In this document: positions 34,877-43,561 of the stretch, piece after piece
Position numbering within the stretch: the stretch's first letter is position 1
Layout of the letters: every line of letters starts with the position of its first letter
Source: Kitasatospora cheerisanensis KCTC 2395
GTDB taxonomy: Bacteria > Actinomycetota > Actinomycetes > Streptomycetales > Streptomycetaceae
Length of the DNA stretch: 64,000 nucleotides
Assembly (NCBI RefSeq): GCF_000696185.1
Contig: NZ_KK853997.1
Coordinates: forward strand, 1,352,756-1,416,755
Direction of reading: 5' to 3'
Made by a program: the position numbers and the translations under genes
Notes under the pieces: model-generated
Database searches by the model: none
The model's input: the letters and a program-made list of their open reading frames with translations, nothing else
What the model was told of the DNA's origin: nothing

Positions 34877-35911
34877 ATGGATTCGGGACGGGTCGTGGCG
34901 GTCTACGGGGCCTCCGGGCACACCGGCCGGTTCGTGGTGGCGGAGCTGCACGAGCGCGGGTACGTCCCGCTGCTGGTCGGCCGCGACGCGGACCGGCTGG
35001 CGGCGCTGGCGCAGGCCGGGCCGGGCTTCGAGGCGCGGCGGGCGGCGGTCGACGACCCGGCCGCGCTGGACCGGGCGCTGCGCGGCGCGGCCGCCGTGGT
35101 CAACTGCGCCGGGCCGTTCGCCGACACGGCCGCCCCGCTGGTGGAGGCGGCGCTGCGCGCGGGCGTCCCGTACGTGGACGTGGCGGCCGAGATCGAGGCG
35201 AACCTCGACACCTTCGCGCGGTTCGGGCCGCGGGCCCGGGCCGCGGGCGTTCCGGTGGTCCCGGCGATGGCGTTCTTCGGCGCGCTCGGCGACCTGCTGG
35301 TCACCGCGGCGATGGCCGAGTGGACCTCGGCGGACGAGGCGCACGTCGCCTACGGCCTGAGCAGCTGGCACCCGACGGCCGGCACGCTCGCGGCGGGCGC
35401 GGTGTCGGGGCGGCGGCGGGGCGGGCGCCGGGTCCGGTTCACCGGCGGCGGGCTGGCGTACCACCAGGATCCGCTGCCGACCCTGGTGTGGCCGTTCCCG
35501 GCCCCGCTGGGCCCGCAGCCGGTCCTCGGCGAGTTCGCCATGGCCGACGTGGTGACCGTCCCCAGCCACCTGGACGTCCCCGAGGTGCGCTCGTACATGA
35601 CCGTGAAGGCCGCCGCGGACCTGGCGGCGCCCGCCCCGGCCCCGCCGGCCGCCGTCGACGGGCGCGGCCGCTCCGCGCAGACCTTCGTGGTGGACGTCCT
35701 GGTCCGCTCCGGCGGCGCCGAGCGCCGCGCGGTCGCCGCCGGGCAGGACATCTACGCGGTCAGCGCGCCGCTCGCGGTGGAGGCCGTCGACCGCCTGCTC
35801 ACCGGCCGGGCCAGGACGGCCGGCGTGGCCTCCGCGGGCGCGATGTTCGACGCCCCGGACTTCCTGCGCGCGCTGTCCGGGCACCTCGCCCTGGGCGCCC
35901 CGCTCGGCTGA
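34877..35911 (+). CDS. Saccharopine dehydrogenase-like NAD(P)-binding oxidoreductase
   Basis: ATG 34877 behind GGGAGCAGG. RVVAVYGASGHTGRFVVAEL is a Rossmann nucleotide-binding motif with GASGxTG. VVNCAGPFADTAAPLVEAAL and VPYVDVAAEIEANLDTFARF follow the saccharopine dehydrogenase/trans-acting enoyl reductase-like pattern. Length is 344 residues. It is divergent from a GlxA-type regulator and upstream of the second TetR. It could reduce a pathway intermediate; the substrate is unknown. Confidence 0.75.
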   Translation: MDSGRVVAVYGASGHTGRFVVAELHERGYVPLLVGRDADRLAALAQAGPGFEARRAAVDDPAALDRALRGAAAVVNCAGPFADTAAPLVEAALRAGVPYVDVAAEIEANLDTFARFGPRARAAGVPVVPAMAFFGALGDLLVTAAMAEWTSADEAHVAYGLSSWHPTAGTLAAGAVSGRRRGGRRVRFTGGGLAYHQDPLPTLVWPFPAPLGPQPVLGEFAMADVVTVPSHLDVPEVRSYMTVKAAADLAAPAPAPPAAVDGRGRSAQTFVVDVLVRSGGAERRAVAAGQDIYAVSAPLAVEAVDRLLTGRARTAGVASAGAMFDAPDFLRALSGHLALGAPLG

Positions 35912-36011
35912 CCGCCGTGCCGGGGGCGGCCGTCCGACGCCGGACGCGCCGCCCCGCGCCGGCCGTGCGCCCCGCGGTACCCCAGAAGCACCTGTCGCTG
36001 CCCTTGCGCCA

Positions 36012-36039
36012 ATAACATACCTATTGGAAGGTATGTTAT
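36012..36039. promoter_or_regulatory. ARE-like operator C before the second tetR gene
   Basis: ATAACATACCT and AGGTATGTTAT form a perfect eleven-base inverted repeat with a six-base centre, the best dyad of the three ARE-like sites. It ends 41 bases before the TetR start at 36080 and probably overlaps its promoter. Confidence 0.85.
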
Positions 36040-36079
36040 CTGTCACCCGACGGCAGAGGAGTGCGAGGTTGCTTCAGCG

Positions 36080-36628
36080 GTGAAACAGACACGGGCACAA
36101 CGGACCCACGAACGCGTGCTGGACGCCGCCGCGCACGAATTCGCCCTCCACGGCTACCAGTCGGCCAAACTCCACGACGTCATCACCCGCACGGGCATGA
36201 CCAAGGGCGCCCTCTACGCGCACTTCCCGTCCAAGCACCACCTGGCCACCGCCCTGGTCGACGACACCGCCGCGCACTGGCAGCAGCCGCCCGCGCCGGC
36301 GGCCCTCACCCACCTGCTGCACGACCTGGTCACCCGCCTGCACACCGACCCGCGGTTCCGGGCGGCGCTGCGCCTCACCGTCGACCCGGACTGGACGCCC
36401 GACCGGCCGCCGGTGCTGTACCACCGCCTCCACCACCACCTCACCACCGCGATCCGGGCCGGCCACCCCGCCACCCCGCGCCCGCCGCACACCCACGCCC
36501 ACCTGATCCTCGCCGTCCTGCACGGCACCACCCGGCTCTCCCCCGCGCCCGCCCCGCACCACATCCACCACACCACCCGCATCCTGCACGCCACCCTCCA
36601 CACCACCCGCCCGCCCGCACCGGACTGA
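36080..36628 (+). CDS. TetR-family regulator, gamma-butyrolactone receptor homologue (pseudo-receptor-like)
   Basis: GTG 36080 gives VKQTRAQRTHERVLDAAAHE. The helix-turn-helix SAKLHDVITRTGMTKGALYA with HFPSKHHLATALVDD belongs to the ArpA/ScbR-like group. LTVDPDWTPDRPPVLYHRLH keeps the Trp region. The C-terminus is short and unusually rich in His and Thr (HHIHHTTRILHATLHTTRPP), unlike the receptor at 30775. Length is 182 residues, shorter than true receptors (about 215-230). Basic, shortened paralogues near butyrolactone genes are often pseudo-receptors that answer to the pathway product or other antibiotics. A perfect ARE-like repeat sits in its promoter. Confidence 0.8.
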   Translation: MKQTRAQRTHERVLDAAAHEFALHGYQSAKLHDVITRTGMTKGALYAHFPSKHHLATALVDDTAAHWQQPPAPAALTHLLHDLVTRLHTDPRFRAALRLTVDPDWTPDRPPVLYHRLHHHLTTAIRAGHPATPRPPHTHAHLILAVLHGTTRLSPAPAPHHIHHTTRILHATLHTTRPPAPD

Positions 36629-36727
36629 CGGACCGTCAGCTGCCCGCGCCGGCGAACGACTCCGGCCGCCCGTTCGTCGGAGGGGTGTGATCACCGCTGT
36701 GACCGCCACAGCGAGGAAGGGGGAACG

Positions 36728-37543
36728 GTGCACTCACCGGACTGCGCGCTCGTACTCGGCCCGGGCGGGCCCGTCGGAACCGCCTGGATGGCCGGTCTCG
36801 CCCACGGCCTGCGCGGCCTCGGCGTCGACCTGACCGCCGCGGACCTGGTGGTCGGCACCTCGGCCGGCGCGATCGTGGGCGCCGCGCTGGCCACCGGCCG
36901 GGACCTCGCGCTCCTCGCCGAGCCGGGCGGTGCCGACGGCTCCGCGCCGCCGCCGCCCGACCGGCGCCTGATGGGCGAGGTCTTCGCGGTGCTCGGCGCC
37001 GGCCTGCCGCCGGAGGAGGCCCGCGCCCGGGTCGGACGGATCGCCCTCGGCGCGGCCGACCCGGACGCCGAACGGGCGCTGGTCGCCGCCCGGCGCCGGC
37101 TCGTCGGCACCGACGCCTGGCCGGCCGGCCGCCGCCTGCTCGTCCCCGCCGTGGCGGCGGAGACCGGCGAGAGCGTCGTCCGGGACGGCGACAGCGGCGT
37201 CCCGCTGGCCACCGCCGTCGCGGCCTCCAGCGCCTTCCCCGGCGCGGCGCCGCCCGTCACGGTCGGCGCGCTCCACTACGTCGACGGCGCGCTGCGCTCC
37301 GGCGCCAACCTGGACCTGGCGGCGGGCGCCCGCACCGTGCTCCTCCTGGACCCGATGGCCCGTCAGGCCGCCGACGCACCGGCCGCCGCCGACGGGCAGA
37401 CCCTGCTGACGCTGTTCCCCGACGAGGCCGCGGCGGCCATCTTCGGCCCGGACCCGACCGACCTCTCCGGCTGGGCCGCCACCTTCCGGGCGGGCCGTCA
37501 CCAGGCCGCGGCGGTACGGGAGCAGGTCGCCGCGCTCCGGTGA
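36728..37543 (+). CDS. Patatin-like phospholipase
   Basis: GTG 36728 follows GAGGAAGGGGGA. ALVLGPGGPVGTAWMAGLAH is the oxyanion-hole glycine segment. DLVVGTSAGAIVGAALATGR holds the catalytic serine (GTSAG), and HYVDGALRSGANLDLAAGAR the catalytic Asp (DGA). Length is 271 residues, normal for bacterial patatins of the RssA-like type. It hydrolyses acyl esters of lipids. There is no signal peptide. It is apparently monocistronic, starting 99 bases after the TetR gene. Confidence 0.85.
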   Translation: MHSPDCALVLGPGGPVGTAWMAGLAHGLRGLGVDLTAADLVVGTSAGAIVGAALATGRDLALLAEPGGADGSAPPPPDRRLMGEVFAVLGAGLPPEEARARVGRIALGAADPDAERALVAARRRLVGTDAWPAGRRLLVPAVAAETGESVVRDGDSGVPLATAVAASSAFPGAAPPVTVGALHYVDGALRSGANLDLAAGARTVLLLDPMARQAADAPAAADGQTLLTLFPDEAAAAIFGPDPTDLSGWAATFRAGRHQAAAVREQVAALR

Positions 37544-37571
37544 ACCGAGGGGCGCCCCGGCCGGCCGCGCC

Positions 37572-39041
37572 TCAGGAAGCGCCGCAGGTCAGGTCCGCGG
37601 CGGGCAGCCGGCCCGTGGTCAGGTAGCGCGTCACGCCGGCGTCCGCGCAGGACGGGCCGGCCACCACCACGCCGTGGCCCTCGCCGCCGGCGACGGTGAC
37701 CATCCGCGCGCCGTGCATCGCGCGGCGCATGCCCTGCGCCATGGCGAGGGTCGCCTGCGGATCCCACTCGTTCTGCACGATCAGCGCCCCGACGTCGTTG
37801 TTCACGGCGGTGGCCGGCTCGCGGGCCGCCGGCTTCCAGAACGCGCACGGCTGGACGGTGGCCCCGAGGTCGCCGGCCAGCGGGTAGCGGGCCCGGTCGC
37901 GGACGGCGTCCCGGCGGTACTGCTCGGGGTCGCGCGGCCAGCTGCGGGAGTCCCCGCAGAAGACGGCCCAGGTGACGGCCGCCGCGTTGTCCGACACCTC
38001 GCCCGCCGGCAACGCGGGCGCGGCCGGCCCGCCCGCAGCCGCGGCCCGCAGCGCGACGATCCAGGGCGTGACGGCCTCCGGGTGGACGAACGCGCCGTAC
38101 CCGGACCGGATCGCATCGCCGTCGAGCGGCCCGCCGTCGGTCGGCACGGGCGTGGCGTCGGCGTGCGCGATCAGCTCCCAGTACGCCCGACGGACCTCGG
38201 CCGCGGTGGCGCCCAGGCCGTACCCGGCGTCGCGGGCGGCGGCCCACTCCGTCCAGCGGGTGAAGGCGAGTTCGGCCGCCGGCGCCCAGCCCCGGAAGCT
38301 CCCCCGCCAGGCCAGCGCCGGGTCGAGCGCGCTGTCGAGCACGAACCGGTCCGCGCGCTGCGGGAACAGCTGCGTGTAGACGGCACCCAGGTACGTGCCG
38401 TACGAGTAGCCGAAGTAGGAGATCCTCCGCTCCCCCAGCACCGCCCGCAGGACGTCCATGTCCCGCGCCGTGTTGCGGGTGGTGAGGTGCGGCAGCACGT
38501 CCCCCGCCTTCTCCCGGCACTTGTCGGCGACCGACCGGGCCCGGGCCGTGTCCGCCGCGAAGGTGCTGTCCCGGTACGGGTGGTGGACGGTCCGCTCGTC
38601 GGCCGTCAGCCCGCAGCCGACCGGGGAGCTCCGGCCGACGCCGCGCGGGTCGAACCCGATCAGGTCGAACCGGTCCCGCACCTCGGCCGGCAGCAGCGGC
38701 TCCATCTCCACCGGCATCGTCAGCCCCTGGACGCCCGGGCCGCCGGGGTTCATCAGCATCACCCCGTGCCGCTTCGCCGCGCTGCCCGCCCGGACCCGCG
38801 ACACGGCGAGCTCGATGCTCCGGCCGGCCGGGTCCGCGTAGTCCAGCGGAACCCGCACCTTCGCGCACTCGAACCCCGCCGGACCGCCCGCCTCGCAGCG
38901 CTCCCAGCGCAGTTCCTGCTGCGCGTACCGCCGCAGCGGATCCCCCGCGGCGAACGCCGCCACCGGGGCGAGCGCCGCCAGCGCGGCCGTCACCGCCCCC
39001 ACCGTCAGCACGGACCTCGTCCGCCGGTACCGCACCAGCAT
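37572..39041 (-). CDS. Secreted alpha/beta-hydrolase, tripeptidyl aminopeptidase (SlpD/E-like)
   Basis: ATG 39041 opens a signal peptide (VRYRRTRSVLTVGAVTAALA, then ALAPVAAFAAGDP). MLMNPGGPGVQGLTMPVEM is the oxyanion motif of this family, RRISYFGYSYGTYLGAVYTQ carries the nucleophile (GYSYG), QNEWDPQATLAMAQGMRRAM the late Asp, and GGEGHGVVVAGPSC the catalytic His. Length is 489 residues, typical of secreted streptomycete tripeptidyl/prolyl aminopeptidases. It releases N-terminal di- or tripeptides outside the cell. It is convergent with the patatin gene. Confidence 0.85.
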   Translation of the reverse strand: MLVRYRRTRSVLTVGAVTAALAALAPVAAFAAGDPLRRYAQQELRWERCEAGGPAGFECAKVRVPLDYADPAGRSIELAVSRVRAGSAAKRHGVMLMNPGGPGVQGLTMPVEMEPLLPAEVRDRFDLIGFDPRGVGRSSPVGCGLTADERTVHHPYRDSTFAADTARARSVADKCREKAGDVLPHLTTRNTARDMDVLRAVLGERRISYFGYSYGTYLGAVYTQLFPQRADRFVLDSALDPALAWRGSFRGWAPAAELAFTRWTEWAAARDAGYGLGATAAEVRRAYWELIAHADATPVPTDGGPLDGDAIRSGYGAFVHPEAVTPWIVALRAAAAGGPAAPALPAGEVSDNAAAVTWAVFCGDSRSWPRDPEQYRRDAVRDRARYPLAGDLGATVQPCAFWKPAAREPATAVNNDVGALIVQNEWDPQATLAMAQGMRRAMHGARMVTVAGGEGHGVVVAGPSCADAGVTRYLTTGRLPAADLTCGAS

Positions 39042-39256
39042 GCCGCTCCCCTTTGCTTCGAACCGGCCTCTCGCCGTGCCTCCCAGTCTCCGGTCCGCTG
39101 CCCCCGCGTCCCGTACGGCCGGGGGACGGTCCGCCCCTCCGACTCCCGGCGTACGCGGCGGGACCGCCGTAGGGCCGGACTCCCACCCGGGTTTCACCGC
39201 CGCAGGCCGGGTACACGCGCCGACAGCCGATCACCCGGCGAACCGGAGGAGGACCC

Positions 39257-39460
39257 GTGGACGACGTTCCTCAGGGCGGAGCCGGTGGCGCTCCGCTCGA
39301 CGACCAGGACCAGAAGCACCCGCTCAACACACCCGCCGAAGACACCGAACCGGACTCCGGCGAGCAGGGCGACGCGACCACCGCCGAACCGAGCAGGAGT
39401 CGCCGCCTCGCCCCGGAGGAGATCAGAGACGAAGACGCCGAAGAGTCGACCGAGAGCTGA
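39257..39460 (+). CDS. Small acidic hypothetical protein
   Basis: GTG 39257 sits behind a good GGAGGAGG site. The 67-residue product is strongly hydrophilic (DDVPQGGAGGAPLDDQDQKH; PEEIRDEDAEESTES), with no hydrophobic core, and is probably disordered. I recognise no family. Coding potential is supported by the ribosome site and in-frame GC pattern only. Confidence 0.45.
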   Translation: MDDVPQGGAGGAPLDDQDQKHPLNTPAEDTEPDSGEQGDATTAEPSRSRRLAPEEIRDEDAEESTES

Positions 39461-39778
39461 CGCCGACACCCTCGAATCTCCTCGAAGCCCCACTCCATGA
39501 ACAGGCGGCCCGCACCGACCGGGGCGGGCCACCGACGTCGTCCAGCAGGCCACCGAGGTGGTGACGCCCACTCAGACCGCATGGCAGGCCGGGCCATTGC
39601 GCAACAAGGAGGGGCCGTGCCGCGCCGCACGTCTGCTGTGCGAAGCTCCTCGGATGTGCTTCTCCAAGGCCTTCAGCGGGACGCTGGGCAAGCTCGCGCG
39701 ACCTGCGAGGACGTGGGCGCGCAAGTCCGGCATGGGCAATGCGCGGGCAGCCGGGACCCGCGCAGGGCAGGTGAACCC
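39461..39778. other. Intergenic region, no gene seen
   Basis: Short ORFs here have poor codon use. An open frame continuous with the CcdA gene extends upstream to a GTG at 39617 that has an AAGGAGGGG site. Its predicted residues (TSAVRSSSDVLLQGLQRDAG) look non-native for a membrane protein N-terminus, so I do not extend the gene. I see no hairpin or RNA gene. Confidence 0.35.
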
Positions 39779-40348
39779 GTGACCGGGGCCGTGGCGACCA
39801 CGCTTGCCGTGGACGGCGGACGGACGGTTCTCAGCGGCGCGCTCGTCGTGGCGGTGCCGGTGGCGCTGCTCGCCGGCCTGGTCTCCTTCTTCTCGCCGTG
39901 CGTCCTGCCCCTCGTTCCGGGCTACCTCTCCTACGTCACCGGGCTCTCGGCCGGGGACCTGGCCGACGCGGAAGGCCGACGGCGCGGCCGCCTGCTGACC
40001 GGGGCGGCGCTCTTCGTCCTGGGCTTCACCGCCGTCTTCGTCTCGGAAGGCGCGCTCTTCGGCTACTTCGGGCAGACCCTGCAGAACCACCAGCGACTCA
40101 TCGAGCAGATCTCCGGGGTCTTCACCATCCTCATGGGACTCTCCTTCGCCGGAGTCCTCCCGGGTTTCGCGCAGCGCGAGTTCCGCAGCCACCACCGCCC
40201 GGCCGTCGGCCTCCTGGGCGCTCCCGTCCTCGGACTGGTCTTCGGCATCGGGTGGACGCCCTGCATGGGGCCGACGCTCTCCTCCGTCCAGTCCCTGGAC
40301 CCGGCGGGCGCCGACGCGGCAAGGTCGCCGTCGGCCCGCACGGCCTGA
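39779..40348 (+). CDS. CcdA/DsbD-like thiol-disulfide membrane transporter, truncated
   Basis: GTG 39779 (VTGAVATTLAVDGG) leads into VVAVPVALLAGLVSFFSPCV with PLVPGYLSYVTGLSA, the first-helix Cys of CcdA, and GLVFGIGWTPCMGPTLSSVQ, the second conserved Cys. This pair shuttles electrons from thioredoxin across the membrane. The frame then ends after SLDPAGADAARSPSARTA, so only about 189 residues remain and the last helices (normally to about 240-290) are missing. The following 70 bases encode an unrelated-looking segment in another frame (KVAVGPHGLKNGLVELTTRT). A deletion fusing two genes or an assembly join is likely. Usual CcdA partners (ResB/ResC, TlpA) are absent. Confidence 0.7.
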   Translation: MTGAVATTLAVDGGRTVLSGALVVAVPVALLAGLVSFFSPCVLPLVPGYLSYVTGLSAGDLADAEGRRRGRLLTGAALFVLGFTAVFVSEGALFGYFGQTLQNHQRLIEQISGVFTILMGLSFAGVLPGFAQREFRSHHRPAVGLLGAPVLGLVFGIGWTPCMGPTLSSVQSLDPAGADAARSPSARTA

Positions 40349-40393
40349 AGAACGGCCTCGTCGAACTCACCACCCGCACCACCGCACCGCAGT

Positions 40394-41352
40394 TCAGCGC
40401 TCCCGGCCGCGGGGCTTGAGGGGGAGGGCGGGGAGGGGTGGTGCGGGCAGGCGGGGGCCGGGGTAGCCGTGGACTTCGCCGAAGCGGGTGCCGGTGGTCC
40501 AGTCCTCGCGGGCCTGGGCGATCTCGTCGTGGGTGCGACCGATGAAGTTCCACCACATGACGAGGCGTTCGGTGAAGGGTTCGCCGCCGAGGAGGAGGAC
40601 GGCGGCGTCGGTGCGGGCGCGGAGGGGGAGTTCGCGGCGGCCGCAGCCGAGGTAGAGCAGCGAGCCGGGTTCGACGGGGACGCCGTCGACCTCGGCGCTG
40701 CCGGACATGGCGAGGACGGCGTACTCGAAGCCCTCCTCGACGGGGAGGCGGTGGGCGGCGCCGGCCCGGAGGGTGAGGTCGGCTCCGGTGAGCGGGTGTA
40801 GGTGGTGCCGGGGGAGGTCGCGCCGTCGAGGGTTCCGAGGATGAGGTGGGCGGTGAGCCCGTCCGCGGTGACGACCGGCAGCTCGGGGTGGTGCTCGAAG
40901 GCGGGTCCGGTGTGCCGGTGGGAGTCGGGGAGGGCCACCCACAGCTGGGCGCCGTGCAGGTAGCGGGCGTGCTCGCGGGGCGACTCCTCGGAGTGCGAGA
41001 TGGCCCGCCCGGAGGTCATCAGCCCCAACTCGCGGGGCCGGACGGTCTGCAGGCTGCCGAGGCTGTCGCGGTGCAGCACGCTTCCCTCGTGCAGCCAGCT
41101 GACGGTCTGCAGGCCCATGTGCGGGTGCGGCGGCACCTGCATGCCGGGTTCGTCGGCGATGTCGTCGGGCCCGTAGTGGTCGACGAAGCACCAGGCGCCG
41201 ACCATCCGCCGCCCGAGGCCGGGCAGCAGCCGCCGCACCACGGTGGACTCCCCGAGCGGCACCTGACGGCCGGTCAGCAGGTCCTTGACGGGGCCGGCCG
41301 CGGCCTGCTGACCGCACACCGCCGGGGCGGGCTTGAGATCGAGGTTGCTCAT
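40394..41352 (-). CDS. Pirin family protein (one frameshift)
   Basis: ATG 41352 starts MSNLDLKPAPAVCGQQAAAG. The N-terminal cupin has GAWCFVDHYGPDDIADEPGM, VPPHPHMGLQTVSWLHEGSV with the metal-binding HPHxG, and LGLMTSGRAISHSEESPREH. An indel near 40800 separates this from the second half (LTLRAGAAHRLPVEEGFEYA; VMWWNFIGRTHDEIAQARED), the typical pirin C-terminus. Joined length is about 319 residues. Pirins bind iron and have been described as redox sensors or quercetinases. It converges on the truncated CcdA gene. Confidence 0.85.
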
Positions 41353-41436
41353 GGCGGCCAGTATCGGCCCGCCGCCCCGCCCGCCCCGGTTGCGGCGTCC
41401 CGACACGTCGCCGGGTCACCGCTGGAGGACCGGCGG

Positions 41437-42402
41437 TCAGCGGCCCGCGAGCAGCGCCATCGCGTCCGGCATGACGCGCCGCCAGAACCCGGCGGTGTGC
41501 TCGCCGCGCGGGAAGGAAGTGCGGGTGGCGGGCGGGCCGGAGAGCTTGCGGGCGGCGGGGCAGAACGGGTCCTCGGTGCCGCACCAGACGCCGATCCGGT
41601 CGACCCGGCCGAGCTGGTCGAGGTGCTGGAGCGGCTCGTGCGCCTGCCAGTCCGCCTGGTCGCGGTAGGCGTCGACGGTGCGGGCGTCACCCCAGTTGCG
41701 GAACAGCGCGGGGCTGAGCAGGGCGACCGCGGACAGCCGCCCCTGGTGGGCGCGGGCGTACTGGAGCGCCCCCGAGCCGCCCATCGAGATGCCCAGCACG
41801 GCGCTGGGGGCGGCCAGTCGGCGCGCGGCGAGCCAGCCGGGCAGTTCGGCGGTGAGCATGGCCATCGGGTCGTCGGCCGGGGTGCGGGCGTGCCAGTAGC
41901 TGTCGCCGCCGTCGACCGCGACCACCCGGAACGGCGCGGCGCCGGCGCCGACCGCCTCGGCCAGGAACTGCGGGACGCCGAGGTCGACGAAGTTCGTCGC
42001 GTCGCCGCCGTGCCCGTGCAGGGCCAGGCAGACCGGCAGGTCCGAACGGTCCGCTCCGGGCGGGTCCATGACGACCAGTCGGACGTCGCGGCCGCGGGCC
42101 CGGGAGCGCTCGGTCTCGGTGCGCACCCGCCCGGGGCTCACCGCGGGCACCTTGCCGTCGGTGCCGGTCAGCCCGACGGCGCGACGCAGCCGGGCGCCGC
42201 CGGGCAGCACGTCCTCGATCATCGCGCCGCCGACCGCGCCCGCACCGAGCACGGAGACGGCCAGCGCACCCAGCAGCCGCCGCCGTCCGAGGCTCGGCAC
42301 GTCCGTCGTCCGCGGGCCACCCTCCCCAGGGCCGGCCGCCCCGCCCGCTCCGTCCGTGCCCGGGCGAACCGTCGCAACGTCAACTACCCCCGTCGGCCGC
42401 AC
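41437..42402 (-). CDS. Exported esterase-type alpha/beta hydrolase
   Basis: LPVCLALHGHGGDATNFVDL is the oxyanion region, SAVLGISMGGSGALQYARAH holds the nucleophile (GISMG), WCGTEDPFCPAARKLSGP the Asp and SFPRGEHTAGFWRRVMPDAM the His of the triad. An N-terminal GRRRLLGALAVSVLGAGAVG resembles a Tat-type or uncleaved signal. Start choice is uncertain: GTG 42402 is given, but the frame stays open to GTG 42501 and neither has a strong ribosome site. The family matches antigen-85/esterase-D-like secreted hydrolases of streptomycetes. Substrate unknown. Confidence 0.75.
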   Translation of the reverse strand: MRPTGVVDVATVRPGTDGAGGAAGPGEGGPRTTDVPSLGRRRLLGALAVSVLGAGAVGGAMIEDVLPGGARLRRAVGLTGTDGKVPAVSPGRVRTETERSRARGRDVRLVVMDPPGADRSDLPVCLALHGHGGDATNFVDLGVPQFLAEAVGAGAAPFRVVAVDGGDSYWHARTPADDPMAMLTAELPGWLAARRLAAPSAVLGISMGGSGALQYARAHQGRLSAVALLSPALFRNWGDARTVDAYRDQADWQAHEPLQHLDQLGRVDRIGVWCGTEDPFCPAARKLSGPPATRTSFPRGEHTAGFWRRVMPDAMALLAGR

Positions 42403-42655
42403 GTTTGACCGCACGCCTGACCGCCCCCTCGCCCGCACCTCTGCTCCGCTCCGCCCATGACCCGCCGTCACCTGCGAGTCGCCGCCATTCGTGACACCCA
42501 CCTCGGCCGTGACGTGCCGTCACCGCTGAACGCCCGGAAGACTCGTCAGGCGCATCACAGGACGCCCGCCGGGTCGGTCCGGTTTCACCCCGGGCCGAAC
42601 CGCACCGACCCACCGACCGCACCGACCGCGCCGGTGCCCCGGCACGGCTCCGCCG

Positions 42656-43339
42656 TCAGTGGCGGCAGCCCCACCCGGCCGCGGCCGTCGCCGTCTCGGC
42701 CTGGGCCCGCAGGGCGCGCACCGCCTCGGCGGGGTCGGCCGCGCCGTACACGGCCGAGCCAGCCACGAAGACGTCCGCTCCGGCCTCGGCGCAGGCCTCG
42801 ATGGTGGCGGGGGCGACGCCGCCGTCCACCTGGAGCCAGAGGTCGAGGCCGTGCTTGTCGATCAGCTGCCGGGTGCGGCGGATCTTGGGCAGCATGATGT
42901 CGAGGAAGGACTGGCCGCCGAAGCCGGGCTCCACCGTCATGATCAGCAGCATGTCGAGTTCGGGGAGCAGGTCCTCGTAGGGCTCGATCGGGGTGGCGGG
43001 CTTGAGCGCCATGGAGGCGCGGGCGCCCTTGGCGCGGATCTCGCGGGCCAGCCGGACGGGCGCGGCGGCGGCCTCCACGTGGAAGGTGACGGAGCCGGCG
43101 CCGGCTTCGACGTACTGGGGGGCCCAGCGGTCGGGCTGTTCGATCATCAGGTGGCAGTCCAGCGGGGTGCTGGTGGCCCGGGCCAGGGACTCGACGATCG
43201 GCACGCCGAGCGTGAGGTTGGGGACGAAGTGGTTGTCCATCACGTCGACGTGCAGCCAGTCCGCGCCGCGCACCGCCTCGGCCTCCTCGGCGAGGCGGGC
43301 GAAGTCCGCCGACAGGATGCTGGGGTTGATCTGCGCCAT
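42656..43339 (-). CDS. rpe: Ribulose-phosphate 3-epimerase
   Basis: ATG 43339 starts [40 protein letters not shown] has the catalytic Asp and metal-binding residues, [13 protein letters not shown] the His, [20 protein letters not shown] the phosphate loop, and [20 protein letters not shown] the second Asp. Length is 227 residues. It interconverts ribulose-5-phosphate and xylulose-5-phosphate in the pentose phosphate pathway. Together with rsmB and fmt further right it marks a conserved chromosomal block. Confidence 0.95.
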   Translation of the reverse strand: MAQINPSILSADFARLAEEAEAVRGADWLHVDVMDNHFVPNLTLGVPIVESLARATSTPLDCHLMIEQPDRWAPQYVEAGAGSVTFHVEAAAAPVRLAREIRAKGARASMALKPATPIEPYEDLLPELDMLLIMTVEPGFGGQSFLDIMLPKIRRTRQLIDKHGLDLWLQVDGGVAPATIEACAEAGADVFVAGSAVYGAADPAEAVRALRAQAETATAAAGWGCRH

Positions 43340-43561
43340 GACCGACTGCCTTCGTGCGAGGGGGTGGAGGGCAGCGCGGGCCGCGTGCCTGGTCCCATCA
43401 TCCCGTGCCGGGGCACCGGCTTCCCCGCGCCCCGCCCCCGGGTGATCGTCGTCACACCCCGGCCGGGGTTACCGGGGCCGTCGCCGTGGTCATCAGCACG
43501 TGGACGGCCTCCCGCGCCAACGGCCGTCCGCGTCCGTCCGGCAGTCCCGTGGGAGGTCCCG

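Noticed and set aside
39558..39782. Small plus-strand gene upstream of ccdA
   Set aside because: Poor codon pattern and residues unlike a real protein; frame unsupported by a ribosome site.
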